Source: Dipteronia dyeriana
Lineage: Eukaryota > Streptophyta > Magnoliopsida > Sapindales > Sapindaceae
Direction of reading: 5' to 3'
Assembly: GCA_032871835.1 (NCBI GenBank)
Contig: CM065296.1
Span: forward strand, 112,416,146 to 112,480,145
Length of the DNA: 64,000 bases
Shown one piece after another: positions 49,959 through 62,023 of this stretch. How positions within the stretch are numbered: position 1 is the stretch's first letter; each line of letters begins with the position of its first letter. The notes under the pieces were generated by a model. The model was not told where the DNA came from and did no database searches. It was given only the letters and a program-made list of their open reading frames with translations. The translations under genes and the position numbers were made by a program.

Positions 49959-49963
49959 TGTTT

Positions 49964-51377
49964 TCCCTTGATGCAATCAATACAAACATCAAAGTCTGTA
50001 AAGTCAAGGGAATCTAAAATCCCATCAGACACAAGCCGCTCAACTCTAGTCTTAGAGATGTGACCTAAGCGTTTGTGTCATAATATGGCCGAATTTTCTA
50101 TGCTTAGTTTGCGTCTAGTACCTCGTGATTCCACATGCAAGGTTTTATTATAATAAACGATTGTATCAAGCAAATATAAGTTGTCATATACACATAGAGA
50201 ACCAGTTCCAACAACATTTGAATTTATAGATAAACTAAATTGACTGTTTCCAAATGAACAATAATAACCAGACTTGTCCAATAAAGAAACTGAAACCAAA
50301 TTCCGTCTAAAAGACGGTACAACAAAAGTATATGATAAATCCAAATAATAACCAGTTCCTAATAACAACCTAAAATGCCCTATCGCCTCCACTTCTACCG
50401 ATTTTCCATCGCCCACAAAGATGTTTCTTTCAGCATCACTTGGCTTTCGATAGCTCAGGCAACCCTGTATAGAAACATTGATGTGAGTAGTAGCACCAGA
50501 ATCTAACCACCACGTGTTTCTAGGTACTTAAGCTAAATTTACCTCAGAACAGACCAAAGTAAGGAACGTACCTTTTTTTGCACGCCAAGCGTGATACTTG
50601 GTACAATCCTTCTTCACATGTCCAGGCTTGTTACAAAAGAAACAATCTTCTTTATCCTGTTGATGTTTCTTTTGAGCTGGACCCTTAGCAGCTTCATTAT
50701 TCTTTCTCTTTTTACCCTTATCTTTAGAGGTGCTAGCCAAATGAGCACTTTCGGTCCTGTCCCGCTTCAATCTCTCTTCCTCTTGCACACAGTAAGAAAT
50801 GAGCTCATTAAGAGTCCATTTCTCCTTTTGACAGTTGTAACTGACCTTAAACTGGTTGCATTATCCAGGAAGTGATATTAATACCAAATGCATGAGCAAG
50901 TTGTCAGACAGCTCGAGCTTCAGTGCCTTAAGCTTATAATCAATATGAGACATTTCCATAATGTACTCCCTAATGTTTCAGTTGCCTTTGTACTTCATGG
51001 AAATCAAGCTTTGCAAATGCGTGTTTGTTTCTGCCTTATCGTTTTTTACAAAACGCTTTTCAATTTCGGCTAGGAACTTCTTAGCTTTGGTTATCTTCCC
51101 TAAATGCCTTCGGAATACCGCACTTGATAATCATAAGACTCATGCGATTTGAGCGATCCCACTTCTGAAAGTTCTTCCTGTCATTAGGAGAACTTGCATC
51201 CGTAAGAGAAACGGGTTGCTCAACCCGAAGAGCAAGGTCTAGATCCATGCAGCCGAGAACAATTTCAATGTTCTTCTTCCAATCTTTAAAGTTGGTCCCA
51301 TTAAGTACAGATATAGAGTTGATATTAGCAGATATAAAAGAAACACTAGTTGTAAAGAGAACAAAACAAATAAACAA
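49964..51377 (-). pseudogene. Copia E3 gag-protease part, degenerate
   Basis: Minus-strand order: gag domain from 51377 (SVLNGTNFKDWKKNIEIVLG; KWDRSNRMSLMIIKCGIP), a frameshifted middle part, zinc knuckle CFFCNKPGHVKKDC (about 50.63-50.67 kb), a protease region with a DSGATTHIN-like motif near 50.50 kb and VVPSFRRNLVSVSLLDKSG (50416-50078), GAG-pre-integrase to about 49.96 kb. Stops near 51.08, 50.53 and 50.08 kb. The remaining pol is at 30.45-33.18 kb, beyond E2. Confidence 0.88.
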
Positions 51378-52634
51378 ACGTGCTCACATTAATAACCAAA
51401 TACAATAATCAATAAATTCAAATAATGGAAAATCTCATCTCAAGATACCTAGCACATCATTAATATAAAGTCTTTGGACAATAATGTTAATTGTAAGTGG
51501 TGCTCTTGTTGTAGGGATCAAACATTGATAATAATTACTGTCAAATGATAAATCTATATTTGGATCGACTTATTATTCACATGTAAAACATTATAATCGT
51601 CACATATTTATCACCACATGTGTGTGTGTAATTCGGCCAAGTATTAACATTCCTTTGAGCCGACTAATACTCGTATGAATTTGCACATATACAAACATAC
51701 AACATCCCTTTTGAATAATCTACACAAGAGAGGTCACTTTGGCGATATCTTGTTTCAATTAGCCCATTTAGAATGATGGACCACCTTAATTAACCATAAA
51801 ATGTATACCTAAATATTTGAATTTGAGTTGATCCTTTTAATAAAATAAAAATAAATAAAAATTTATTTTATTTTATTAAAATTACAAAAGTGCCCCTTAT
51901 TTTGTAAAATTACAGAAAGGCCCTCAAGTTTTTATAATTAAAATTTGGCCCAAAACTTTTGAAATCTACAAACTAACCTGTAACTTTTCAATAATTATAA
52001 ATTTACCTCAAAACTTTGTAATAATTGCAAGTAGGTCCTATAATTTTTGGAAATTATAAATTGACCCTAAAAGTTTATCAAAATAACATAATGACCCAAA
52101 TAAATTGTAAAAAAATCCCTCAAGAATTTCAAATTTTCAAAAGAAGGGTCTGAGTAAAAAACACTGTAAACCCTAAGTTCGTCGTGCGCCGCCGTCGCCT
52201 GGAGGCAATGAAACACCGCAGAGCAGCAGCGCACGACCGCAAATTGCAGATCGAAGAGCCGACCGGCGATCGACGAACGAACCACTTGGGTCAAACGTTC
52301 GGTGGCCGATCTTGCTCGATTTGAACCAGATCGCGGTGGAGGACCGACGATCGTCCTCGTCGTTGCGAATCGAACAGGTTTCGTGCTAGAAACCCATCGG
52401 AAAAACAACCGGTGTTGACCCACGAAGGATGATAGGTCTGGGTTGGGTTGAAACCCAACAACCCGAAACTTTCAGATTCTGTTTTTTTTTATCAAAATAC
52501 ATAATCATACAAAACCGAATCCAAAACACCAAAACTCAAACAAATTTCACAAAAGAAGATCAAAACCCTAATTGTTCAGAAATTTCTTAAAAACCTAATA
52601 TCCAAATCTCAATTCTCAATAATTAATCATGGGT
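51378..52634 (-). other. E3 leader with a G+C-rich segment
   Basis: About 1.26 kb between primer-binding site and gag. Mostly A+T-rich, but 52.18-52.44 kb is clearly G+C-richer (GTGCGCCGCCGTCGCCTGG and similar). The frame at 52067-52423 crosses it (118 codons, minus) without a recognisable domain. It may be captured sequence or an unusual leader. Confidence 0.6.
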
Positions 52635-52649
52635 GGCTTTGATACCACT

Positions 52650-53193
52650 TGTAAGGAATTTCGATTAACACAAATCTAACAACATGCATAGGCACATAAT
52701 TAATCCAAAAAACTTAACTTAAACATGTTTCTATACATACTTAATCAAACCCTAAACATACAATATTGACCCATGTCAATTCAAGAGAAAAGTGGAAAAG
52801 AATCGATAGCAGAAGCGTACCTGAATCCATTGCTGGAGATTTGTGAACGGGTTGTGATCTTCCAAATTATCACGACATTTATGAACCCTACCGTGTTCTA
52901 TTTTGCTCTGTTGATGGGGATATAGAGAAAACAAAAATATCGTGTAATTTGGGGACCATAACCCTAAATATATTTAATAATCAAATTATTATATGTTGGT
53001 TATTTCTAATTAGGTCCCTCAACAAATTAGAAATAACACTCTGGTATCTACATATTAATTCCATGACAATTATACCTTTAAACCTTAATACTTTAAATAT
53101 TAATCAGATCACTTTAATTTAGGCTTAACCAAAAGATAGAACAACACATTTAATATTCACATGTGTGACCCCATATTATGGAATTTTCCAACA
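52650..53193 (-). repeat. Copia E3 LTR, right copy
   Basis: 544 bp, TGTAAGGAATTTCG to TTTTCCAACA, next to the primer-binding site; it differs from the left LTR at scattered positions. It is the 5' LTR in element orientation. Confidence 0.93.
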
Positions 53194-53875
53194 TCTTATT
53201 GTGCATTCACATGTTTGTCCACTTTGGGAAAAATGTAATTTTCCGATTTGTGAATCCATCCAAATCAGACGCCAATAAGCTGCAGATCATTCAAATTAAT
53301 AACCCACGAGGGTATCAAATAGGTGACATCCTCTATGTTTGTCTCTGTATTAAGTATTTCTGTCTTTCATTAATTGGTGAATTTGTCGAACTATTGTGCT
53401 TTTGATTTATTATTGCTCTTTTTTATGATCAAAATGGTCCAATGAATTTTCAAGTTCTAGAATTTGTAGAACAAAGAGCAGAAGAGCTTAGTTGTGTCGT
53501 GACAGTATGCAAAGAAATGGCATCTTATCATGTCTAGCTGCTCGACAACAAATAACAATTTCTGTGGAAGTGAAATGACTGAAACTAATTATGAAAATGT
53601 AAAGCGCAATGAGCAATTTACAATATTCTCTGAGAACAAACTGGTGACAAAGATAAACAAACCAACTTCATGAATACATTTCTGAAGTAGTAAACATCTT
53701 ACCTTACTCTTGTGCTGCCAAGATAAATAATTCATGTGGCACACTAAGAAGCTAAGCTGTGGATTCAAGTGCAAATGAAGCTGTCATCCTCTCCAGGTAA
53801 AAAAAAAATCCTCACTGTCTGTGCACACCTCAAATTTCTTCTCAAACACAACCACACAAAATTCCAATCACATTT
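53194..53875. other. Flank of E3 and 3' region of the RING gene
   Basis: 53.20-53.33 kb continues the upstream flank of pseudogene b3 (matches 12.05-12.17 and 2.10-2.20 kb), which marks the end of the P450 duplication. 53.34-53.87 kb shows no gene and probably includes the 3' UTR of the RING gene. Confidence 0.55.
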
Positions 53876-56079
53876 CTAAGAGGTAAACAATCTTCTCACT
53901 TTGTGAACAAGCCTCCTACATATTGGACACATCTTGCTTTCCCCATCCATAATCCTGCAAAATAAAATCCATCAATTGCTAAAATCTCTGACAAAATTTG
54001 TATAAATAGAGAACATGTATGAGGTTTTTACCTCTTAGCACAGTCATAGCAGGTTGCGCAATGGCCACATGGAACGAAAAAGCAGTTGCGTTGATCATCA
54101 TAACAAATTACACATAATTTGGCATCATACAGATCCTCTGAAGAACAAGATGATCCTGAACCATCATCATCTTCTTCATTTGTGCCATACTTCAACCGGA
54201 CTGCCTTGTCAGGTATTATAGGATCAGTCTCAGATGCTTCCCTTGGTTGGGGTGGATCAATTATGGTAGTACTCTCACCATCACATGCTCCAAGGTATTT
54301 CAATGCCAGAAAAATAACAATGACGATGAATCCTACAAACAATACACTATCAGGCTATGATATTGTCAAAGATAGAAGCATCAACCAAAAAGAGTTTGTG
54401 TTGTCTGGTGGTATCATACCTAAAACCGAAATGTAAGTTATCACACGCGCCATGAACGATAGCTCAATGTACCATCCATCCATATCCCCCTGCAATTAAG
54501 CCACTGATTAAGCTGACTCTCTGAGGAAGTTGTTGATTAGTTGAAGAAATTAAGGGGTTTGAAATAATGAGGTCTTACATTGTTAGGAGTAGTTAGAATG
54601 ACATATTGAGTGTTGGGAAACATGAGTTTGAGACGGCATGATCCCTTTGATGTTGAGCACATGTTCTTCGCTTTTGTTAGATCGTATATTTTCGATGTAA
54701 CGTTTACATTCATTGTCAATATTATGCTTCTAGGATTCATGTTAATGACACCAAAAAAATACCTATCATCTTCCTCTACTGTGTATTCAGCAGCTTCACC
54801 TGAAATAATATAACATTATGATTAAGAAAAATTAGAATACTAGTGGTAAGTGGTAATTCTCCATTCTCTACGTATCAGTTCTTATCGATATATTTGAATG
54901 CTCTGTCGTACGATACACAAAGCGCCTGTAGCTCAGTGGATACAGCGTCTGTTTCCTAAGCAGAAGGTCATAGGTTCGACCCCTTTGTGGCCCGATTTTT
55001 TTCTTTAATTTTTTTAAAATTTTAATATAAACGAGAATTTTTTTTTTAAAATAAAATAAAATAAAATAAAAAATCGGTACCGTTGATGGACGCAGTGAGA
55101 GTTTGGGAATCAGAGGAATTTGTCAGCTTCGGCAGCAATGTCTCAAATTTTCTCTCCCCTGAAGAATTTTATTTCCATTTGTCATATAATAAATTCTAAT
55201 TAAGTTTCTTGCAAAAAAAAAATGTAATTAAGTTCCAAGTCATATGGACTCATGATATAATTTTTTTTGGTTAAAAATGTTAATAAACCACGCAAACCTT
55301 TAATTATAACCCACTGGAGCTGCTTTAATCTGCTAGCCTGAGTTTCCCATCTCGTTTGGATTCTGGAGCCTTTATTCAACCACAAAGAAAATCCCTGAAA
55401 ACATTCACCAAAACTTAAAAATTTAAAATAACTCAGGAATTTTGATTTTATATGAATTTTGAATTGTTTTTTAATATATATATATATAAGAAAGTTGAAT
55501 ATGTCACCTTGCGACTGTAAGATCGAACAACCAAAAAATTAGACACATTCCAATTTGTTTCTTCACTCAATTGAGGCTTCTCAGAGAATCCATAAAGAAA
55601 AACCCCTTTGTTGTCATCATCTCTGACTTCAACTTGTTCCACAAAAACAGAACTTGCTTTCATCAATCTTGATGAACTGGGTCCAAGCACCATCCGGCAA
55701 TCTCCATAGTACCCATATCGTAGACTCACCGAAACTACAAAAAAAAAAAAAAAAAAAAAAGGAAAAAAAAAGTGAAATTCTCGTTTCAGATTGAATGGTC
55801 AATTCAAGAGAAATTTAAACAAAAGATGCAAAATTACATGCCACATATCCATAGAGTCAAAGGAGGAATCAAGCGTGCCCAAGTCTCTCGCCACCGCGGA
55901 GGATGGCTACTGAGAGGAGGAGGAACCAAGACTGGCCTGAACATGGCTTCTACTACTCTGAGAGCGAGTGAAACGATTTGCGAAGGAGAACTTGAAGATG
56001 GGAAATTTTTGGAGAGAAGACTAGTAGGTTTGGGTTGAGACTTGAGACCATTGAGTGATACCGTAAAATTCACATTCAA
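53876..56079 (-). CDS. Membrane RING-type E3 ubiquitin ligase, APD-like
   Basis: Eight exons on the minus strand: 56079-55845, 55734-55508, 55394-55298, 55158-55081, 54799-54579, 54489-54420, 54332-54032, 53954-53876; 1308 nt, 435 aa, with phase kept at every junction. Layout: basic N-terminus, hydrophobic segment at 65-80 (LIPPLTLWIF), extracytoplasmic-type domain (LGPSSSRLMKASSVFVEQVE, VFLYGF), second membrane segment about 292-323, acidic linker, C-terminal RING-HC with Cys383, Cys386, Cys398, His400, Cys404, Cys407, Cys419, Cys422. This order matches Arabidopsis APD1-4 ligases (ABERRANT POLLEN DEVELOPMENT), linked to male gametophyte development and endomembranes. All introns are GT-AG; the first donor (GTGGCATG) and the start are least certain, with a second Met at 'MFRPVL'. 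No defect seen. Confidence 0.85.
54922..54994 (+). tRNA. tRNA-Arg (CCT)-like, possibly decayed
   Basis: 73 nt starting GCGCCTGTAGCTCAGTGG, anticodon loop TTCCTAA (anticodon CCT), T-loop TTCGACC, ending GGCCCG followed by a T run suitable for Pol III termination. A and B boxes are recognisable. The anticodon stem is intact, but the D-stem (GCTC/CAGC), T-stem and acceptor stem (positions 66 and 71) show mismatches, so it may be a pseudogene. It lies in the intron between exons 4 and 5 of the APD-like gene, on the opposite strand. Confidence 0.75.
55735..55844 (-). other. APD-like intron 1 with long poly-T tract
   Basis: 110 bp. Next to the 3' acceptor the minus strand has an uninterrupted run of about 20 T (plus-strand poly-A at 55738-55760), an unusually long polypyrimidine tract. 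Confidence 0.6.
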
Positions 56080-56889
56080 CCAACAATTTGTCTATTTCTA
56101 ATAGTCATTGGCGGGGATGGAATGTTTTTAGAATGTTAGGTGAGACACTGTTGTACTGGTGTTTCAACGATTCAAAGCTATAGGCTACACAACCTTGCTG
56201 GCCCAACTTGAAACACAAATTTAGGCCCAGATGCTGCACAGCAACATTGAGTGAAGCTGGGACTGATATTTGAAGCCCGAGGTTGAGAGTCCAGAATTAA
56301 AAATATTAATGTAGAATGCCTATACACGTCTGAATTTGGACTGCATTTGACCCGGAATAATAGAAGAATTGAGGATCCATCACTGGATCCACAAGAGAAC
56401 ATTTAAGTTTCATTTGCAAAGCTGCCTCAAATAGTCAAATGTATGTGGTTGAGCCTTATGTAGTCACTAATTCAGAAGACAATTACGAGTGAAAACAAAA
56501 ACCTCGATCTAACTGGTGGAGCCTTATGTTTAAACAAGATTGCAGATGAACAAAGCAGTAAAGTATGTGTAAGACAACAATCATGAGAGAAGGATGTTAC
56601 ACTTGCCGAGGAGCGAAAGAAGAATCGAAAACGAGAAACAAGTGAGATGTACTAATAATCGTCCAAGTCAACCTCATCTAATGCCTAAAACTAAAAGTAA
56701 AAAAACAATGTGCTAACTAAAACGTTACATGTTTACCTTACCTCTATCCTCTCAATTCTCTTTGAGAGTTTAGACTGCTTGATCATCATATTTGTTGCAA
56801 CTTAATTGAAAATTTATATAAAGCAATTGAGACAAAAATCACAAGTTAATAAAGCCTTAACTACGTTTATATTAAAAAGGAGATTTTCT
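56080..56889. promoter_or_regulatory. Upstream region of the APD-like gene
   Basis: About 0.8 kb without convincing coding sequence; the short frame at 56178-56402 has no domain. It presumably holds the promoter and 5' UTR. No element can be named with confidence. Confidence 0.45.
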
Positions 56890-58054
56890 TCAAGGGAATG
56901 GGCCTAAATGACACCAAATTCATCTCAACTTTTGGAACTATCACTAGATTAATAATTCTTGTTTTAGTGGCACCAATATTATCTGTGAGACCAAAATGCC
57001 CTCATTTGTCTTTTTATCTTTATTTTTTACTTTTTTATTTTATATCTTTTTCTCTCCCTTTCTTTCTCTCATTTCAATGAATTTCTTCATTTCATTTCAG
57101 AAGAACACATCTCTCCTAAGTTCTCATTTCTTCTCATTTCAACAAATTTCTTTTTCTCTTCCTCTCATTTGAACGAATTTATCTCGACATTTAAAAAAAA
57201 AATTCCTAATCTCAAATAACTTTGAAAATAACAAAACCTTATAAAAATTTATAAAAATAAGAATATAAATCAATACAACAAACCAAGAAATGAAGAAAAT
57301 GAAGGTTGGAAAAGCAGTCGGTCGTAGTCAGGAGTCTAATACCATATTTCTGGAAAAAAATCTTTTGTTAGAGTTTTGTTTTCAAATTTGATTTTGTTAA
57401 TTTTGTGATATTAATTTCGTTTTGATTGATTTTGAGTTTTTATTGTGAATTTGTGTCAATTTGATGTGAATGGTGAGTTTATTGAATCTGAATGGGGGTT
57501 TGTTTGAATCTTGAATTAGTGGGTTAAGGTTTGGGTTTGTCGAATTGGAGAAGATGAACGGTAGCCAAAGTTGAGATTTTTTTAGTTTTGAGACTTATTT
57601 GTTCCATTTTGAGACTTATTTATGAATACCCGAGACGTATTACGCTTATTTGAGACTTAATTTATGAATACCCGAGACTTATTACACTTATTCGAGAATT
57701 AATTTATAAATACTTATTTGCTTATTTTCGGGACTTATTTACGCTTATTCGAGACTTATATTGTGAAAGTGACGAGCCGAAAATGGCCCCGATTGACTCT
57801 GGAGATAGTTGGATTTGGAAGATCGGATGACGTCGAGTTCGTTGGCGATATCGGTTTCGTCAGATTCGCGACAGATCGTCACAGATCTGACGATGAAGAT
57901 TCGACGACGATTCGAGTTTGGCTTCGTTTCTCTCTCTACACAGGTCGAAATAGTAAACGAACACTTCTGTTACAACAATTGGCACTCGATGAACATTTTC
58001 CCGGTTGTTTTGTCAACCAACTCACCGATCAGCGGCAACAACTGAATTGAACCT
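56890..58054. mobile_element. MULE-type end remnant with GAGACTTATT repeats
   Basis: Starts with a TIR-like stretch (GGGCCTAAATGACACC; later GTGAGACCAAAATGCCCTC) resembling 59.10-59.20 kb (GTGGAGACCAAAATACCCC). 57.59-57.77 kb contains at least eight copies of GAGACTTATT or close variants. It ends in CCTCCATCAATGGAGG, also seen at 15.48 kb. The frame at 57718-58050 is not recognised. Probably a non-autonomous relative of the MULE on the right. Confidence 0.5.
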
Positions 58055-58885
58055 CCATCAATGGAGGTTTCGATTCGGTTTCGGATCTTGAGGAACCAGA
58101 ACCGGAACCGGAACCGAAACCGGAACCTTAATCAAAACCTCTTGAGGAAGGTTCCTATTTCGGTTTCGAAACCGTCGGTTCCAGTCCGGTTTCGACTGTT
58201 CGATCCTTTTAAAAAAAAAAAACTCAAATTCCCAAATCCCAGTCCCTAATCACCTTCATCAGTTCAATTGTTCAAACCCAAATCAAATCAGTACACCACA
58301 AATCACACACACACCATACAAATCAAACCCACCACAAATCACACAAATCACAAAACTCTATTAGTAATCTGTAACACCACAAATCACACAAATCACACAC
58401 ATCACACATAAACCACACACCACACAAATCAAACCCACCACCGACCGGCGACCACCATCGACCACATCCCTCTCTTGTTCGATCCAAGCAAGAAGAAGAA
58501 GAAAGAAGAAGAAACCGAGGAAGGTGAAGAAGAAAGAAGAAGACGGCCGAACAGCCGAAAGAAGAAGATAGTCGTGGAAGAGTGGTGGTGGAGTGGTGGC
58601 CAATGGGTGGTGAGTGGGTTTGAGAGAGAGAGAAGAAATTTTGAGAGAGAGAGAAATTAGGGAATGAGAGATCAAATCTCTGATATGATTTTATTTTAAA
58701 AAAAATCAAGGAACAGGTCAGTTCGAACTGAACCGGAACCATCGGTTCCAGTCCTGTTTGAACCTTTCCGGCACCAGTTCCCGTTCGGTTCTAAAATCGA
58801 AACCAGAAATTTCTATTCCGATTTCGGTTTTTACAGTTCGGTATAGGTTCGATTCTTCTGTTCGAACCGAACCGTCGTCAATTCT
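58055..58885. mobile_element. GGTTC-rich non-autonomous element
   Basis: Both ends are dense in GGTTC/GAACC and CGGTTTCGG (58.06-58.20 and 58.71-58.88 kb) in opposite orientation, around a core with CACAAATCACACA repeats (58.30-58.43 kb) and a GAA-rich tract (58.48-58.57 kb). It resembles the repeat at 1-370. Precise termini and target duplication are not determined. Open frames are low complexity. Confidence 0.55.
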
Positions 58886-59454
58886 ATTCTGACTTCTACT
58901 GTCTTACTTACTAAATACCAACAAATATATTTGATTATCTTCTCTCTTCCTACAAACCACTTAAAAAATACTAACAAGTATGTTTGTTCTAACAAATGTT
59001 TGTTTACCATCTCTATTCCTATAATTCTACTCACAAAATACAATCAAGTTTGTCTCCCTTATTTGAATAAGGTTCGAAAATTTAATGGCACCTTTTTAGG
59101 GGGGTTTTGTGTAAATATCACCACATTAATAATTCATATTTAAAAGGCATCAATTAACGTGTGGAGACCAAAATACCCCGAAACTCACTTTGTCGTTTTA
59201 AGCAGAAAGAGAAAAAATGAGAAAAAGTGAAATTGCTTGAAACCGTCCGGAGTTGAATCAACGGCAACGGAACCAGAACTTGGAGAGTTGAATTGAAGAT
59301 TTGAATCGATAGAGGTTAGTTGATCTAGATTTTCTATCGTTTTGGTTGTTGATTAAGTGAATGAAATGTTGGATTAGGTTTAATTTTTGGATCTGAGAAT
59401 GATAATGGGTTAGGTTAGGGTTTGGATTTGTTGAAAGTTGTTGAGGAATATGAT

Positions 59455-59945
59455 ATTCTAGGTGTCCGAGCTTTTTTATTAATGAACCCGAGCATTTATT
59501 CGTTGTTTTCGAGCTTTTATTTTTAAAATTTATTTGAGTTCATTCGAGCTTTTATATAAGCTCCGAGCTTTTATAAAAGGTTTGATATTATATATGAAAG
59601 CTCGGAGCTTTCATAAAAAGCTCAAGCTTTTATATAAGCTCCGAGCTTTTATATGAAAGCTACGAGCTTTTATATAAAAGCTCGTAGCTTATATATAAAA
59701 GCTCGTAGCTTATATATAACAGCTCGAAGCTTTTATATACAAGCTCCGATCTTTTATATATAAGCTACGAGGTTTTATATAAGAGCTCAAGCTAGGAGCT
59801 TTCATAAAAGCTACGAGCTTTTATATATAATCTCCGAGCTTTTATTTGTCTGTTTGAGCTTTTGTAAAAAATGTTCGAGCTTTTACGATTTAAGGTCCGA
59901 GTTTTTTTAATAAATTACTCGAGGTTATAAGCTTCGAGCTTGTTA
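59455..59945. repeat. GAGCTTTTATATAA tandem array, self-complementary
   Basis: About twenty units of 14-24 bp built from (C)GAGCTTTTAT and its complement ATAAAAGCTC, for example AAGCTCCGAGCTTTTATA. Units occur in both orientations, so the array can fold into many alternative hairpins. It lies between the MULE end and the start of the ULP-like gene. Confidence 0.9.
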
Positions 59946-59994
59946 TTTCTGGGGATTTGACAGTGTACTTAATGATGTTGTTGTTAAATTTCAG

Positions 59995-61990
59995 ATGACG
60001 AATCGGTTAAGGGCGTCGCTTAAAACTCCGGAGGAAGAGTGGTACGAGGGCAAAGTCACTCGCCATGACCATTTTGATGCCCTTGACCATATAGAGGATG
60101 CACTTAACCGGGTCCCTACAGAATTGGTTGTAGAAGACCGTCGTCGGTTCATGGCGTCCTGTTTTGGGAATTTCTTGACCATGCACCGACCGATGAAGTT
60201 TTCGGGTGGTGTTATCCACCAGTTACTTCTGCGGGAGGTGCACCACAATGGGCTTTCAGATGAGATACGATTTAGGTTAGTCATTCATGAGGTGAGGTTC
60301 TCGAATATAGAAATCTACCTGATCACTGGATTACGGTTCGGAGTAGTACCAGATATGAGCCGTTATGTTAATGTGAATAATGGCCTACATCACCGGTACT
60401 GTGGTGGTAAGAATGAGATTTCATCCGTGGAGTTTAGAGATTTTATGAGGCTCAACGAGTTTCAACAGGCATACGATTGTGTGAAGCTATGTCTCATCTA
60501 TATGCTAAACTGGATACTTATGGGGTTGGACGAGAGATTAAAAATTACAGTTTGGTAGATACGACTGGTGGATGATCTTGATGCTTTTGATGCGTTCCCG
60601 TGGGGTGTACACGTCTATAGTTATTCCATATATTCATTCAAACGTGCATTTAACGAGCGATGGGAGCGGTTCCAAAGACGTCAACAAGCAAAGGGAGCTG
60701 ACAAACACATGCAAGAGACCTACAACATTTATGGACTATCATACGCCCTTTTGGTAAGAGTTTTGTGAATTACAAAATTTACGTTTGTAATCGTCTATAA
60801 AGATTTTTATCGTTATTTTTTTTAGATATTTTTTTTTGAGGTGATCCCTATGCTTGGGCACCAATTTGGGACTCAGATGGTTACCGATTTGTCTCCCCCT
60901 ATTCTGAAGTGGGTGTTAAAGATACAACTGAGAGGGGATAAGTTGTCGAAGATATTCACATCGCGGGTAAGTTTCTTATTTGTTAATGTAAAATGATTTT
61001 ATTACAATTTCTAAGGGTCTAACAACGATTTCAGATGTCTGTGATGATGAAAATGGTGCCCACAACAACCAAGAGGGATGAACCATATTTTACAGAATTT
61101 GCGGTGGACATATCGGATCGCGATTCCGTTAGGCGTACTAGTGCCGTACCCAGTGATACCGATGGTTCGGAAGCGGAGTTCGATGATGGGAGGCCACATA
61201 TGCATACAGAGGATTCAGAGCAGGAGTTAGCTGTAGGGAGACAGTCGAGGCAGAGGCAAGTTCGATTTATGATGCCTGATGGGCATAACTCTGGAGAAGA
61301 CATTGGAGCGGAGAGCGAGGTACTTACAATTTGTTACTCTGTATGAATTTAACGTTTAAACCCATGTCAATATTAAACGACTGACAAATATCATTTTGAT
61401 TCAGGACCGTCTAGAGCGTAGAATCTAAGATTTGGAGGTTATCGTCGTTGTTTTACGGAATGGTTTACTGAACAGTGAAGCAGAACGATAGAGGCAACAT
61501 CAAGAGTTGATGGACTATCTCCGGTAGTGGTTGGGGTTGACATCAAGGTCAGATAGGGATGGTCCACCGTCTCCAGATGGAGACTCCAGACCCATAGAAA
61601 GAGACAGACATCGTACTCGTGTAGATGAGATAGAGCCTGGCACCGTCCATCAGATGCACGGTACCATACCTGAGGCCGAGGTTACCTAAACTGGAGTTAC
61701 TTAAGCCGAGCAGGACATTGTAACTGCAACTTTTCATGAGTTTCCCTTACTAATGGAGGTGTAGGAGACTTCGTCCAAGCGATCTCGTCGTCACAGTGTT
61801 TCCTCCACCGGAGTTGTGTCAGCAGTTGGATCGTATGACACCCCTCTGCCCAAAGACATTTCTGGCCTATCCAGACGGACCCCTCCGATGGACATCTCTG
61901 GTCCATCCAACCGGATCCCTCCTCTCTCAGACACATTGCTACCATCCCAATGGAGCCCCCTTAGGGATACATCAAGATCATCTAGAAAAA

Positions 61991-62023
<33 letters not shown>

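Larger units (their letters stand above)
29562..53193 (-). mobile_element. Ty1/copia LTR retrotransposon E3, host of nested E2
   Basis: Outer element, 23.6 kb with its insertions, about 6.9 kb without E2. LTRs 29562-30104 and 52650-53193; primer-binding site 52635-52647 (complement of TGGTATCAAAGCC); perfect 5-bp target duplication TCTTA at 29557-29561 and 53194-53198. The flanks on both sides belong to the region upstream of P450 pseudogene b3 (compare 53.22-53.32 kb with 12.05-12.17 kb). Its integrase region is split by E2 at 33178/49959. gag and pol are broken by multiple stops. Confidence 0.94.

Noticed and set aside
58323..58742. 139-codon minus-strand frame with Cys/Leu-rich sequence
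   Set aside because: Low-complexity translation of CACAAATCACACA and GAA tracts inside a GGTTC-rich element.
59455..59945. GAGCTTTTATATAA repeats considered as a CRISPR array
   Set aside because: Units are contiguous and of variable length without unique spacers, in a plant MULE.
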